From Tunturiibacter gelidiferens (GTDB taxonomy: Bacteria; Acidobacteriota; Terriglobia; Terriglobales; Acidobacteriaceae), in NCBI RefSeq assembly GCF_014201335.1, contig NZ_JACHEB010000018.1, forward strand, positions 37,538 to 101,537: DNA of 64,000 nt, read 5' to 3'. The notes under the pieces were generated by a model. The model made no database searches, was not told the origin of the DNA, and was given only the letters and a program-made list of their open reading frames with translations. Position numbers and translations under genes: made by a program. Of the stretch, positions 16,655 through 24,683 are shown one piece after another. Every line of letters begins with the position of its first letter. Position 1 is the stretch's first letter.

Positions 16655-16674
16655 CTGCGGAATGACTTCCGCAG
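16655..16674. terminator. hairpin downstream of carbonic anhydrase gene
   Basis: CTGCGGAA and TTCCGCAG form a perfect eight-base-pair stem around a four-base loop, downstream of the minus-strand carbonic anhydrase and upstream of the VOC gene. No clear T tract follows on either strand, so it may be a processing or attenuating hairpin. Confidence 0.35.
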
Positions 16675-16753
16675 CGAGCCGTGCTTACCAATACGGCTCC
16701 GCGTTTTTCGGCATTTGTTGGATGTTCACTAATCTTCATCAGTCGCAGAAGTT

Positions 16754-17314
16754 TTACGCGGCCCGAATGGGTGCTGGTGGTACTACGACCTCAATAAGTC
16801 CGGTCGCTACGTCGTAGACGAGGCCGGAGAGAATCCATGTGGCTGGCAGCGCGGGGATTGTCCGAAGCCATGCGACGTCGCCGGCAACCGCAGCGCGGGG
16901 ATCGGTGACATTCTTTGCCTTGACTTCCTCTTCTGGTATTTGAAAGTAGTGCGCGAGCTTGTCGGGGTCGCCTGCCAGTCGCGTGATGCCGCAATCGGTG
17001 TGCTGAAGGACGATGAGGTGAAACTCTCCGCCGCCGCCGGGCATCTCTTTGGCAACCTGACCAATACGTCCGAGGAGACCCAGCTCCTCTAACAAGACCG
17101 GAGTGATTCGACCGCCGATGTTACGTATGACGACGGCTTCGCCCGGCTTGAGACCCAGAATCTCGAAAGGATCGACACGCATATCGGCGCAACCGATGAT
17201 GGTTGCCTTTACGTTCGGCATCGCCTTCGGAAGCCAGGGCATGAGTGTGCCCGCAGCAGACTGCTTAGCAGCAAAGTCTTTGTTGCGTTCTAACATGTCG
17301 TCGAGATTGCTCAT
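16754..17314 (-). CDS. beta-carbonic anhydrase
   Basis: A 186-residue zinc enzyme interconverting CO2 and bicarbonate in the cytoplasm. The start at 17314 has AAGGAG upstream; the frame continues upstream to 17653 without family similarity. The zinc-site landmarks are IIGCADMRVDP (first Cys plus the Asp-Arg dyad), and LQHTDCGITRLAG (His and second Cys). The length and the order are those of the short beta class. A frameshifted paralogue sits 3.6 kb away (20893-21454) and shares nearly every motif, so the pair arose by duplication. Confidence 0.93.
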   Translation of the reverse strand: MSNLDDMLERNKDFAAKQSAAGTLMPWLPKAMPNVKATIIGCADMRVDPFEILGLKPGEAVVIRNIGGRITPVLLEELGLLGRIGQVAKEMPGGGGEFHLIVLQHTDCGITRLAGDPDKLAHYFQIPEEEVKAKNVTDPRAAVAGDVAWLRTIPALPATWILSGLVYDVATGLIEVVVPPAPIRAA

Positions 17315-17619
17315 GTCGGGTCTCCTTGAGAGATATTGCCGGGATGTTTGGCGGACTTGAGTTCGATGCGATGAAGAAGTCAAAGGGATCACAGATGCTA
17401 AAAGAAACGAAGGGGAGATTGCTTCGGCTTGCGAGAAGTGACCGCCGTGCGCGGAGGGTGTCAGATGCTTGATGGGTTGAGGGAGATCTGGACTGTTTCG
17501 CTGGGAGGATCTCAGGGAGGATCGGATTGACTTCCGATGAGCGGCAGTTAGTCCTATACTTCCGCTAACCGCTTGGCGGTTGCTGCAGCAGATGCGGTGG
17601 AAGCTGTTGGGAGGGCACG

Positions 17620-18579
17620 ATGAAAGCGATTGTGCGCACACAGTACGGGCCACCAGAGCTGTTGGAGTTTGCGGAGGTCGCGATACCTGTGCCCGCGGGC
17701 AATGAGGTGATGATCAGGCTTTGCGCGGCGTCGGTGAATCCGTTGGACCTGTACTTGATGAAAGGTGCGCCGTGGGATCGGATGCCGGGACTGCGGAAGC
17801 GAAAACCGATGATCCTGGGTTGCGATGTCGCGGGCCGAGTGGAGGCGGTGGGCAGAGAGGTAACGCAGTTTCAGGCTGGGGACGAGGTGTTCGGGGTAAC
17901 GGGCTTCAAAGGGAACGGATTTGCCGAATATGTCTGTGTCGCTGAGGTGAGTTTGGGGCTGAAGCCGGAGAACCTGACGTTTGAGCAAGCGGCGGCGGTG
18001 CCGGTCGCGGCGATTACGGCTTTGCAGGGGCTTCGCGATAAGGGAGGGATTCGGCCGGGGCAGAAGGTTCTTGTGGAAGGGGCGTCTGGCGGCGTGGGCA
18101 CCTTCGCGGTGCAGATCGCCAAAGCGTTCGGGGCTGCAGTGACCGCCGTGTGCAGTACGAGGAATGTGGATCAGGCGTCGTCGATGGGCGCGGATTGTGT
18201 CATCGACTACACGAAAGAGGATTTCACGCGGAGTGGGCAACGATACGATCTGATCCTGGCTGCGAGTGGTCATCATTCGATCTTCGACTACAGGCGTTTG
18301 CTGACCGAGGGTGGAGTTTATGTCGCGGCGGGTGGTGGTCTGTTTCAGATTTTCGAAGCGTTTGCGCTGGGGCCGGTGCTGTCGCGGATGGGACGGAAGA
18401 AGATGGGTTTCTTTCTAACGAAGGTGACTCGGAAGGATCTGGACTTTATGAAGGATCTTCTAGAGAGCGGCAAAGTTGTGCCGGTTATTGATAGAAGTTA
18501 TCGGTTGAGCGAGGCGGCGGAAGCGCTTGGCTACCTGGCGGAAGGACATGCGCGAGGGAAGATTGTATTGACGGCTTAG
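17620..18579 (+). CDS. NAD(P)-dependent alcohol dehydrogenase / quinone oxidoreductase (MDR family)
   Basis: A 319-residue protein of the zinc-less medium-chain dehydrogenase type. N-terminal substrate domain: MKAIVRTQYGPPELLEFAEV and LCAASVNPLDLYLMKGAPW; Rossmann domain: KVLVEGASGGVGTFAVQIAKAFGA with the GxGxxG-like loop. The C-terminal segment (VVPVIDRSYRLSEAAEALGYL, HARGKIVLTA) is complete, so the gene is intact, unlike the related gene at 6775-7753. The catalytic zinc ligands of true alcohol dehydrogenases are absent. It is likely an enone or quinone reductase. The next gene (SDR) follows on the same strand after about 200 bases. Confidence 0.9.
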   Translation: MKAIVRTQYGPPELLEFAEVAIPVPAGNEVMIRLCAASVNPLDLYLMKGAPWDRMPGLRKRKPMILGCDVAGRVEAVGREVTQFQAGDEVFGVTGFKGNGFAEYVCVAEVSLGLKPENLTFEQAAAVPVAAITALQGLRDKGGIRPGQKVLVEGASGGVGTFAVQIAKAFGAAVTAVCSTRNVDQASSMGADCVIDYTKEDFTRSGQRYDLILAASGHHSIFDYRRLLTEGGVYVAAGGGLFQIFEAFALGPVLSRMGRKKMGFFLTKVTRKDLDFMKDLLESGKVVPVIDRSYRLSEAAEALGYLAEGHARGKIVLTA

Positions 18580-18785
18580 TGTTGCTTGCGTTGACGCTTG
18601 AGATGCTGCGATGTGTGGTTTTCGAGACCGACGGGGCAAGATATTCGTTTGCGTTGATGCGGTTGCAAGACACGGGACGGTTTGTTGGCGACGAGAAGCT
18701 CGTGCGATGGGGAATTCTCAGACAGGCAGACTTTTTGGAGGACGGGTCATCTTACGAAGACGGCTATTGCCGCAGGAGATGACCG

Positions 18786-19844
18786 TTGAATAGCGTTAGG
18801 CAGCGTACACAGGGACCGGTGGAAGAGATCGTTGAGCGGCAGCGGACGACGATGTCGCGGAGAGATTTGCTGGCATCGGGAGGGGCGATTGTGGGTGGAG
18901 TGGCGTTGGGGAGCAGCGCATTTGGGCAACAGTCGACCGACGCGGTGGCGGAGAAACAGACTTGGCCGGGGCGGGCATTTGGAAGCGATCTGCTGAGGGG
19001 GAAGGTCGCGGTGATTACTGGCGCGGCACGTGGGATCGGGCGGTCGATTGCCGTGGATATGGCGGCGAATGGAGCGGATGTGGTGGGGCTGGATATCTGC
19101 GCGAAGATAACGCCGGAGCAGGCGTATGCGGTGGCGACAAAGGCGGATCTCGAGGAGACTGGCAGGTTGGTGAGGCAGCATGGGCGGCAGTTTATGGAGG
19201 TTGTGGGAGATGTAAGGGACATTGCTTTTTTGCGTGCGACCGCAGATCAGGTGCAGCAGAAGTTTGGGCACATCGACATTGTGGTGGCGAATGCAGCGAC
19301 GCAGCGCTTCAAGCCGCTGATTGAGATGGAGGATTGGGAGTGGAACGATGTCATCAACAACAATTTGAATGGGACGGCGAATACGATTCGTGCGTTTGCG
19401 CCGATGCTGGTGAAGAACGGCGGTGGGCGGATCATTGTGCTGTCGTCCATGCAGGGGAAACATGGGTCGAAGAATATGGCTTCGTACTCGGCTTCGAAGT
19501 GGGGGATTATTGGCCTGATGAAGTCGGCGGCACTGGAGCTAGGGAAGGACAAGATTACGGTGAATGCGTTGATTCCGGGTCTGGTGGATACTCCGCTGAC
19601 GCATAATGAGGCGCGGTGGAGTGCGCTGATTGGCGAGGTGACGGCGAATGAGAATCCGCCTAAGAACCCGACGGAGAAGGAGGCGTATGACACGCGGGCT
19701 CCGCATGAGCCGCTGAAGGTGGCGTGGCTTAAGCCGGAGGATCTGGCGCCAGCGGCGGTGTTTCTGGCGTCTGATCTGGCGGCGATGGTGACGGGGGCTA
19801 CTTACGATGTCACCGGAGGGGATAATGCGAATAATCAGAGCTGA
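18786..19844 (+). CDS. short-chain dehydrogenase/reductase with Tat-type leader
   Basis: A 352-residue SDR. The start is TTG at 18786, and a later ATG at 18852 is possible. The leader TMSRRDLLASGGAIVGGVAL carries the twin-arginine motif SRRDLL and a hydrophobic stretch, so the enzyme is probably exported by the Tat route. The dehydrogenase core has TGAARGIG (NAD(P)-binding), NAAT in the fourth strand, and the catalytic Ser/Tyr/Lys set in IIVLSSMQGKHGS and YSASKWGI. The C-terminal VTGATYDVTGG completes the family pattern. The substrate is unknown. A Tat-exported SDR suggests a periplasmic cofactor-bound oxidoreductase. Confidence 0.88.
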   Translation: MNSVRQRTQGPVEEIVERQRTTMSRRDLLASGGAIVGGVALGSSAFGQQSTDAVAEKQTWPGRAFGSDLLRGKVAVITGAARGIGRSIAVDMAANGADVVGLDICAKITPEQAYAVATKADLEETGRLVRQHGRQFMEVVGDVRDIAFLRATADQVQQKFGHIDIVVANAATQRFKPLIEMEDWEWNDVINNNLNGTANTIRAFAPMLVKNGGGRIIVLSSMQGKHGSKNMASYSASKWGIIGLMKSAALELGKDKITVNALIPGLVDTPLTHNEARWSALIGEVTANENPPKNPTEKEAYDTRAPHEPLKVAWLKPEDLAPAAVFLASDLAAMVTGATYDVTGGDNANNQS

Positions 19845-19869
19845 GGTGGGGTTTGTTCTGCTCTGCGCT

Positions 19870-19907
19870 CAGTTACCCAGAAACGATGACATGTTTCTGG
19901 GTAACTG
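19870..19907. terminator. perfect 15-bp hairpin between convergent genes
   Basis: CAGTTACCCAGAAAC and GTTTCTGGGTAACTG are perfect complements around an eight-base loop, placed between the 3' ends of the SDR gene and the isomerase gene. No long T tract follows, so it is better described as a bidirectional hairpin terminator candidate. Confidence 0.6.
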
Positions 19908-19922
19908 ATTCGGCGGCTGCTT

Positions 19923-20837
19923 CTACGCCTGACCGATGATGCCTCTGGCAAACGAGGCACACTTCTCTACTTCTTCTGGCGATCGGCCGGTTCCGGCGTA
20001 GTCGCAGTCTACATACGCTGTGATCGGAACCTGCTTGTCCTTGAGGAGCTGCAGGACTGCTTTCACGCGAGCCTCGCCTTGGCCAAACGGAACACTTGCA
20101 CCTCCGGACATTGCGTCCTTGAGATCCAACGCAGACATGGACGTGTAGTTGTTTTCGACAAACTGCAACGCGTCGATCTTTGCTTTCGTTAGATCGCCTA
20201 TGTCGGGATCGATGCGGAAGTACTGAGAGGCGGCGAGCTGTTTCTTCGCCTCGTCCAGATCGGAGAATTGGAGACCGACGATCATTTGATGTTCGTCCGC
20301 TGCGGCCGCGATCATCGTTGTCAACGTTGGCGGGAGACGGGTAACAATCGAATCCGCTCCCAGAGCTTTTGCCATCAGGAATAGACGGTCGATTTCGGCC
20401 TCAGAGCTTCCGAGTCTGAGCGAATAGGATTTTATTCTGAGGCCCTGTTTTTCGAAGGTGGAGCGGATGTCTTCGAAGTAGCTCATGGGAACCGAGAGTC
20501 GCCACTGCGTCAGTGCGGCGTCGGTCGCGTTCTGTTGTTCTATCTGCTGGGGCGTTGGAGATGATTTGGGCGGGCTGAAGACGCCGACGGGAAACACAGG
20601 ATTGAACCTCGCGGGTTCCACGTGGGTGAACAGGATTTGACAATTGTGCAGTCTCGCCTGCTTCATCGTTTGGATGATGATGGGGATTGCTTCCTGTTGT
20701 GAAAGAGCTCGCAGGCTCCATGTGTTCAGTCCAAGACTGAGTCCGTTTTCGGCAAAGCCGAAGCTCTTGCGCGAGTAGACAGCTACGGCTGCGAGCGCAC
20801 CTATTCCCTGAGTAAATTGCCTTCTTGATATGTTCAT
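19923..20837 (-). CDS. Tat-exported sugar phosphate isomerase/epimerase (xylose isomerase-like TIM barrel)
   Basis: A 304-residue protein. The ATG at 20837 follows a GAGG site and gives an N-terminus MNISRRQFTQGIGALAAVAV with a twin-arginine motif (SRRQF), so it is exported. The body follows the AP endonuclease 2/xylose isomerase-like barrel: SLGLNTWSLRAL at the first strand, a metal-site region around ILFTHVEPARF, SYSLRLGSSEAEIDRLFLMAKALGADSIVTR mid-way and AYVDCDYAGTG near the end. The exact substrate is unknown; family members act on sugars or inositol derivatives. It is convergent with the SDR gene and sits between the two carbonic anhydrase copies. Confidence 0.82.
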   Translation of the reverse strand: MNISRRQFTQGIGALAAVAVYSRKSFGFAENGLSLGLNTWSLRALSQQEAIPIIIQTMKQARLHNCQILFTHVEPARFNPVFPVGVFSPPKSSPTPQQIEQQNATDAALTQWRLSVPMSYFEDIRSTFEKQGLRIKSYSLRLGSSEAEIDRLFLMAKALGADSIVTRLPPTLTTMIAAAADEHQMIVGLQFSDLDEAKKQLAASQYFRIDPDIGDLTKAKIDALQFVENNYTSMSALDLKDAMSGGASVPFGQGEARVKAVLQLLKDKQVPITAYVDCDYAGTGRSPEEVEKCASFARGIIGQA

Positions 20838-20892
20838 TGATTGCCTCGCCAATTCTAGCTGGTTCCGGGCCAGGATATTGGCGGGGATGGAA

Positions 20893-21454
20893 TTAACTTG
20901 TTCGAATCGGCGCAGGCGGTACGACGGTTTTGACTAAGCCAGTTGCTACGTCGTAGACAAGGCCGGAGAGGAGCCATTTGGCGGGCAGTGCGGGAACTGC
21001 GCGGAGTAGAGCGACGTCGGCGGCGACCGCGGCGTATGGGTCGGTGACGGATTTTGCTTTGACTTCACTCTCGGGTATTTGAAAATAATGCGCCAGCTTA
21101 TCGGCGTCGCCTGCGAGGCGAGTGATGCTGCAGTGGGTGTGATGAAGCACGATGAGGTGAAAACTCGCCGCCGCCAGCAGGAGCCCCTCCGAGGACCTGA
21201 CCGATTCGTCCGAGTAGACCCAGTTCCTCGAGCAAGACTGGGGTGATTCGGCCACCAATGTTACGGATGACGAGGGCTTCACCTGGTTTGATCCCGAGTA
21301 GATGAGCCGGGTCGACGCGCATATCGGCGCAACCGATGATCGTGGCTTTTAAGTTTCCAGTTGCGGCAAGAAGCGAGGGCATCAGTGTGCCGGAGGCAGA
21401 CTGTTGAGCAGCAAACGTTTTGTTCCGTTCTAACAAGCTGTCCAGATTACTCAT
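20893..21454 (-). pseudogene. beta-carbonic anhydrase, frameshifted second copy
   Basis: This is the paralogue of the gene at 16754-17314. It starts at 21454 (MSNLDSLLERNKTFAAQQ) and keeps IIGCADMRVDP and the GGRITPVLLEELGLLGRIGQ helix. The frame breaks near 21160, where the minus strand reads GAGTTTTCACC: one extra T compared with the copy's GAGTTTCACC. The downstream part continues in another frame to 20893. In this half the zinc-site segment is LHHTHCSITRLAG, so Asp and Gly of the copy are His and Ser. The single-base shift could be biological or a sequence error, but the additional substitutions suggest relaxed selection. Confidence 0.85.
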
Positions 21455-21578
21455 GTTCATTCTCCATGAGAGCGTTGGTGCGATCGTTTGGTCGATTGGT
21501 TGCGAAGGGTCAGAGTTGAAATTTGGAGTCGATTTCGAGTGCGGGGGATTCATGCTCTTTGCAGAAGCGAAAGAGGAG

Positions 21579-21638
21579 TTCTGCCGAACGGGCCCGCTAC
21601 GCGCGGGGCGGTCACTTGGTGACTTGTATACCGGTTTT
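21579..21638 (+). repeat. dispersed intergenic repeat, copy A
   Basis: This copy reads TTCTGCCGAACGGGCCCGCT, then ACGCGCGGGGCGGTCACTTG, then a segment ending in TACCGGTTTT. Copies B (33324-33384) and C (33472-33525, minus strand) share most of this order, including CTGCCGGACGGGCC and GCGCGTGGGGC. It is intergenic, just downstream of the M48 protease gene. Confidence 0.75.
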
Positions 21639-21646
21639 TGCTCGTC

Positions 21647-22903
21647 CTAGTTGCGGCGGCCCAGCGTTGGGGTGTCGTCGCTACTGGTGGAGGGATTGTT
21701 CGTGCTATTGGGGTCGTTGTTGCCGCTGCCGCTGGCGGTGCGGCGGAGCGTGGGCTTGTTGCCGCCCTTGCCGTCGTTTATCTTGCGCTTGTTTTCGAGG
21801 CGGGCAAGACGAGCCTTCACGTCGTCGAACTCAGACGTGGTGACCATGTAGTCAGGGCGAGCGGGCAGGATGGTGGCGATCTCTTCCTCAGAGTGCATGA
21901 TGCGGTCGGGGGTTTGGGGGTGGTCGGCGAAGACCTTGGCGAGGGTGCCGGGTTTGTGCTTTTCGAGGGCGTCGAGCTTCTCAAAGAACTGAATGAAGGC
22001 CTGGGGATCGTAGCCGGATTTGTACATGTACTGGACGCCAAGCCAGTCGGCTTCAGCCTCGTCCATGCGGGAGAACTGGAGGAAGCCGAGGGGGATGGCG
22101 AGTTGGGTGGCTTCATAGATCCCGTAACCAGTCCAAGAGCCCTGGGTGAAGATGATGAGGGGGATGGAGCCGATTTGAACGTAGTTCATTTTGGTCATCT
22201 GGCGGGCGGCGTGGTGGGCGCAGACGTGGGCAGTCTCGTGAGCCATGACGCCGGCTAGTTCGGCTTCTTCGTCGGCGGCGAGGATGAGACCAGAGTTGAC
22301 GTAGAAGAAGCCGCCGGGAAGGGCCATGGCGTTGATCTCGTCAGAGTCGATGACCTTGATGGTGAAGGGAACTTTGCAGTCGGAGTTCTTGACGATGTTC
22401 TGGCCGACGCGGTTGACATACTCGACGATGACGGGGTCGTTGACCATGTGAGCGGATTTTTCGATCTCCATGGAGTACTGCTTGCCGGTGCGGATCTCCC
22501 AGTCGGTGGAGTACCAGTTGCCGACGCCACGGCCGCCGATGTTGCGGGTGCCGACGGAGTTGACGTCGTCTTCGCTGCCGGGCTTGATGTTGGTCTTCAT
22601 GTCCTCGCCGGGGGATGGGAGGTGGTCGGTCTTGTTTTCGGCCTTGACGGCAGCGGCGGCATCTTTGCTCTCTTTGGGAGTGGCGGTCGGGTGGCCGGGG
22701 ATGGGCTTCTCGGCGGGGACGTCGGAGGGGATGGTGGCGTTGACGGGAGTGGACGACTGGGGGTCGTTTTGGGGCGTGGTGGTGGTGGGCGTTTGCGCGG
22801 GCGGCGTGGTTTGGCTGCTTGGGGAATTAGTCGGAGTCTGGGAGTACGCCGCAACGGAGAGCGTGAGGAAGGCGGTTAGGCCAATTTGCGTGACGGAACG
22901 CAT
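21647..22903 (-). CDS. M48-family zinc metalloprotease, exported
   Basis: A 418-residue protein. The signal peptide (MRSVTQIGLTAFLTLSVAAYSQ) is followed by a Thr/Pro/Ser-rich low-complexity linker of about 60 residues. The peptidase domain starts near YSMEIEKSAHMVNDPVIVEYVNRVGQNIV and carries the HExxH motif in HETAHVCAHH near residue 225, with the third ligand Glu in RMDEAEADWLG, the usual M48 arrangement (BepA/YfgC-like). A C-terminal charged/disordered tail (DVKARLARLENKRK) ends the protein. BepA-like enzymes act in the envelope on outer-membrane proteins. A leucine-rich-repeat gene lies 95 bases upstream on the same strand. Confidence 0.92.
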   Translation of the reverse strand: MRSVTQIGLTAFLTLSVAAYSQTPTNSPSSQTTPPAQTPTTTTPQNDPQSSTPVNATIPSDVPAEKPIPGHPTATPKESKDAAAAVKAENKTDHLPSPGEDMKTNIKPGSEDDVNSVGTRNIGGRGVGNWYSTDWEIRTGKQYSMEIEKSAHMVNDPVIVEYVNRVGQNIVKNSDCKVPFTIKVIDSDEINAMALPGGFFYVNSGLILAADEEAELAGVMAHETAHVCAHHAARQMTKMNYVQIGSIPLIIFTQGSWTGYGIYEATQLAIPLGFLQFSRMDEAEADWLGVQYMYKSGYDPQAFIQFFEKLDALEKHKPGTLAKVFADHPQTPDRIMHSEEEIATILPARPDYMVTTSEFDDVKARLARLENKRKINDGKGGNKPTLRRTASGSGNNDPNSTNNPSTSSDDTPTLGRRN

Positions 22904-22998
22904 GTGGGGTCTCCTGGTGGGCCGCTTCCCTGCTGGACGGACGCAGCTCGACGTGTCTTAGACCATAGTATGCGCCTTTTTGTGAGCAGAGGCGACGG

Positions 22999-23661
22999 TT
23001 AGAGGTAGATAAGGCAGCCTCGGGCTTCGAGATCTTTAAACCAGGTTGGCGCGGTGAGGGTTGTGACCCAGCGGAGGTCTAGTTTTTCCAATTTTGGCAG
23101 ATGGGCGAGGGATTCGGGGAGGGTTTCGATGGGATTGCCGCGGAGATCGAGCTGGCGGAGTTCGCTGAGGTGGGCGATTGAGGCTGGGAGGGTGGTGAGG
23201 TGGTTGTTTCTAAGATGGAGCTCGCGGAGATTGGAGAGGCTGCCGATGGAGTCGGGCAGCTCGGTGAGGAGGTTGTCGGTCGAGCGGAGTTCGACCAGGC
23301 TGGATAGGCAGGAGAGGCAGTCGGGTAGGAGCGGGAAGGCGTTTTCGCTCAGGTTGAGGTAGCGGAGGCTTTTGAGTTTTCCTAGGGAGGGCGGTAAGCA
23401 GGTCAGGCGGTTGTCGTGGAGGTAGAGGAAGTCAGTGAGGCTGACGAGGTCGGCGAGTGTTTCGGGGAGGGTTGTAAGTTCATTGTGGCCGAGGTCGAGG
23501 GTGCGGAGGTTTTTGAGGTTGCCGATCTTTGGGGAGATTTCGGAGAGCTCATTGTCGGCGAGGATTAGGGTCTCGAGGTCAATTTGTTGCCAGACGTAGT
23601 CCGGTACGACACCGAGATGGCGCTTCCATAGGTTGAGAGCTGGCGCCGTGGAGTTGGGCAC
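22999..23661 (-). CDS. leucine-rich-repeat protein
   Basis: A 220-residue protein made almost entirely of about eight repeats of 22-24 residues, following the bacterial/PPxF-like pattern LxxLxLxxNxLxxLPxxLxxL (e.g. LETLILADNELSEISPKIGNL, LRELHLRNNHLTTLPASIAHL, LRQLDLRGNPIETLPESLAHL). There is no signal peptide or membrane segment. Such short cytoplasmic LRR proteins usually bind proteins; the partner is unknown. It is the gene after the pseudopilin operon on the same strand with a 51-base gap, and could be co-transcribed with it. Confidence 0.9.
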   Translation of the reverse strand: MPNSTAPALNLWKRHLGVVPDYVWQQIDLETLILADNELSEISPKIGNLKNLRTLDLGHNELTTLPETLADLVSLTDFLYLHDNRLTCLPPSLGKLKSLRYLNLSENAFPLLPDCLSCLSSLVELRSTDNLLTELPDSIGSLSNLRELHLRNNHLTTLPASIAHLSELRQLDLRGNPIETLPESLAHLPKLEKLDLRWVTTLTAPTWFKDLEARGCLIYL

Positions 23662-23712
23662 GATAGCGATGATAGCTTGCGCTTCATTCTTTTGAGACTG
23701 CGGTTCGGCGAA

Positions 23713-24132
23713 TTACCAGGTGGAGTAGGAGGTGCCGTCGGAGGCGGTTTGCTGGGCTCCGCTGTGGACGTCGTCGATGCCGGAGTCAGTCTGATCGATG
23801 CTGGAGAGGGTGTCGTCCTGGACGGGCATCCAGGTGTCGGAGCGATGGGTGAAGGGGTCGACGGGCATGGTTTTGATGTAGCCGGCCTGGACGAGGTCGT
23901 CGAGGGACTGGGGGGCTTTGGCCTTGTCGACCGTGTAGGAGTCGATGGCCTGGCGCATGGTGTGGAGGTCCTCTTTGAGGACAGCCTCTTTGGCGTTGCG
24001 GATGTTGCTGGTATAGGCAGGGATTGCGATGGCGGCCAGCAGGCCGATCACGACCATGACAATCATGAGTTCGAGCAGGGTGAAGCCTTGCTCTGTCGCC
24101 TGTGTGGAACGGATTTTGGGAGTGGCTACCAT
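23713..24132 (-). CDS. type II secretion/type IV pilus-like pseudopilin (GspG-type)
   Basis: A 139-residue prepilin-like protein. The N-terminal leader is followed by the prepilin-peptidase site and the hydrophobic helix QGFTLLELMIVMVVIGLLAA, with the Glu five residues after the cleavage-site Gly. The C-terminal domain has SYTVDKAKAPQSLDDLVQAGY and PVDPFTHRSD, the GspG pseudopilin pattern. It would be processed at the Gly-Phe bond and assemble into a pseudopilus. Its start overlaps the upstream pseudopilin's end by seven bases, so they are translated from one mRNA. Confidence 0.93.
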   Translation of the reverse strand: MVATPKIRSTQATEQGFTLLELMIVMVVIGLLAAIAIPAYTSNIRNAKEAVLKEDLHTMRQAIDSYTVDKAKAPQSLDDLVQAGYIKTMPVDPFTHRSDTWMPVQDDTLSSIDQTDSGIDDVHSGAQQTASDGTSYSTW

Positions 24133-24683
24133 GTGTTGTACTTCGTTCCGTCGAGTGCGGTTCCGGTGCTCTTGCTGTGGACGTCAAAGACGTTCTGGCC
24201 GCCGAAGGAGTCGGAGTCCGTGTCGTCCTGGTTGGAGCGCAGGCCCCAATCCGTGTTATTGGTGAAGGGGTCGACGGGGATCTTTCGTAGAAATTTTACC
24301 TTTTTCCCTTGAGCTGCGGTGACCTCGACCCCGTCGACAAGGGTTTGAAGGTCGGGTGGGTAGCCGAGGGAGTCGGCTTTGATCTGGAAGGCGCCTTTGT
24401 CGGCGGCGTCCTTGTAGTGGTCGATGGCGTCGCGCATCTCCCAGAGGTCGCGGCGAAGTTCGCGCTCCTTAGTACGTTTGACCTGAAAGCGGGCGATGGG
24501 GATGGCTGCGGAGGCCAATAAAGCAACGATGGCGACGCAGATGATGAGTTCGACGAGGGTGAGGCCGGATTCGCGGTTAAGTGGTCGCGAACGAAGCTGC
24601 AGCGTCCCCCGCGTCCGGGAGCTTGAATATTTCAGCAAGCTCTCGGCGGACCGCGAGGCGGACGGGTTGGTACAAAGTGTCAC
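24126..24683 (-). CDS. type II secretion/type IV pilus-like pseudopilin
   Basis: A 185-residue protein when started from GTG at 24683, which overlaps the secretin stop by four bases; longer frames upstream lie inside the secretin gene. A 35-residue basic leader precedes the prepilin motif ESGLTLVELIICVAIVALLA (Gly before the cleavage, Glu at +5). The C-terminal part has LWEMRDAIDHYKDAADKG, KIPVDPFTNNTDWGLRSNQD and ends TKYNTW, close to the tail of the neighbouring pseudopilin (TSYSTW). The two may therefore be an ancient tandem duplication. It is co-transcribed with the secretin. Confidence 0.88.
   Translation of the reverse strand: MTLCTNPSASRSAESLLKYSSSRTRGTLQLRSRPLNRESGLTLVELIICVAIVALLASAAIPIARFQVKRTKERELRRDLWEMRDAIDHYKDAADKGAFQIKADSLGYPPDLQTLVDGVEVTAAQGKKVKFLRKIPVDPFTNNTDWGLRSNQDDTDSDSFGGQNVFDVHSKSTGTALDGTKYNTW

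Noticed and set aside
17315..17653. 113-residue N-terminal extension of the carbonic anhydrase
   Set aside because: Basic, low-quality sequence ahead of a clear AAGGAG-ATG at 17314.
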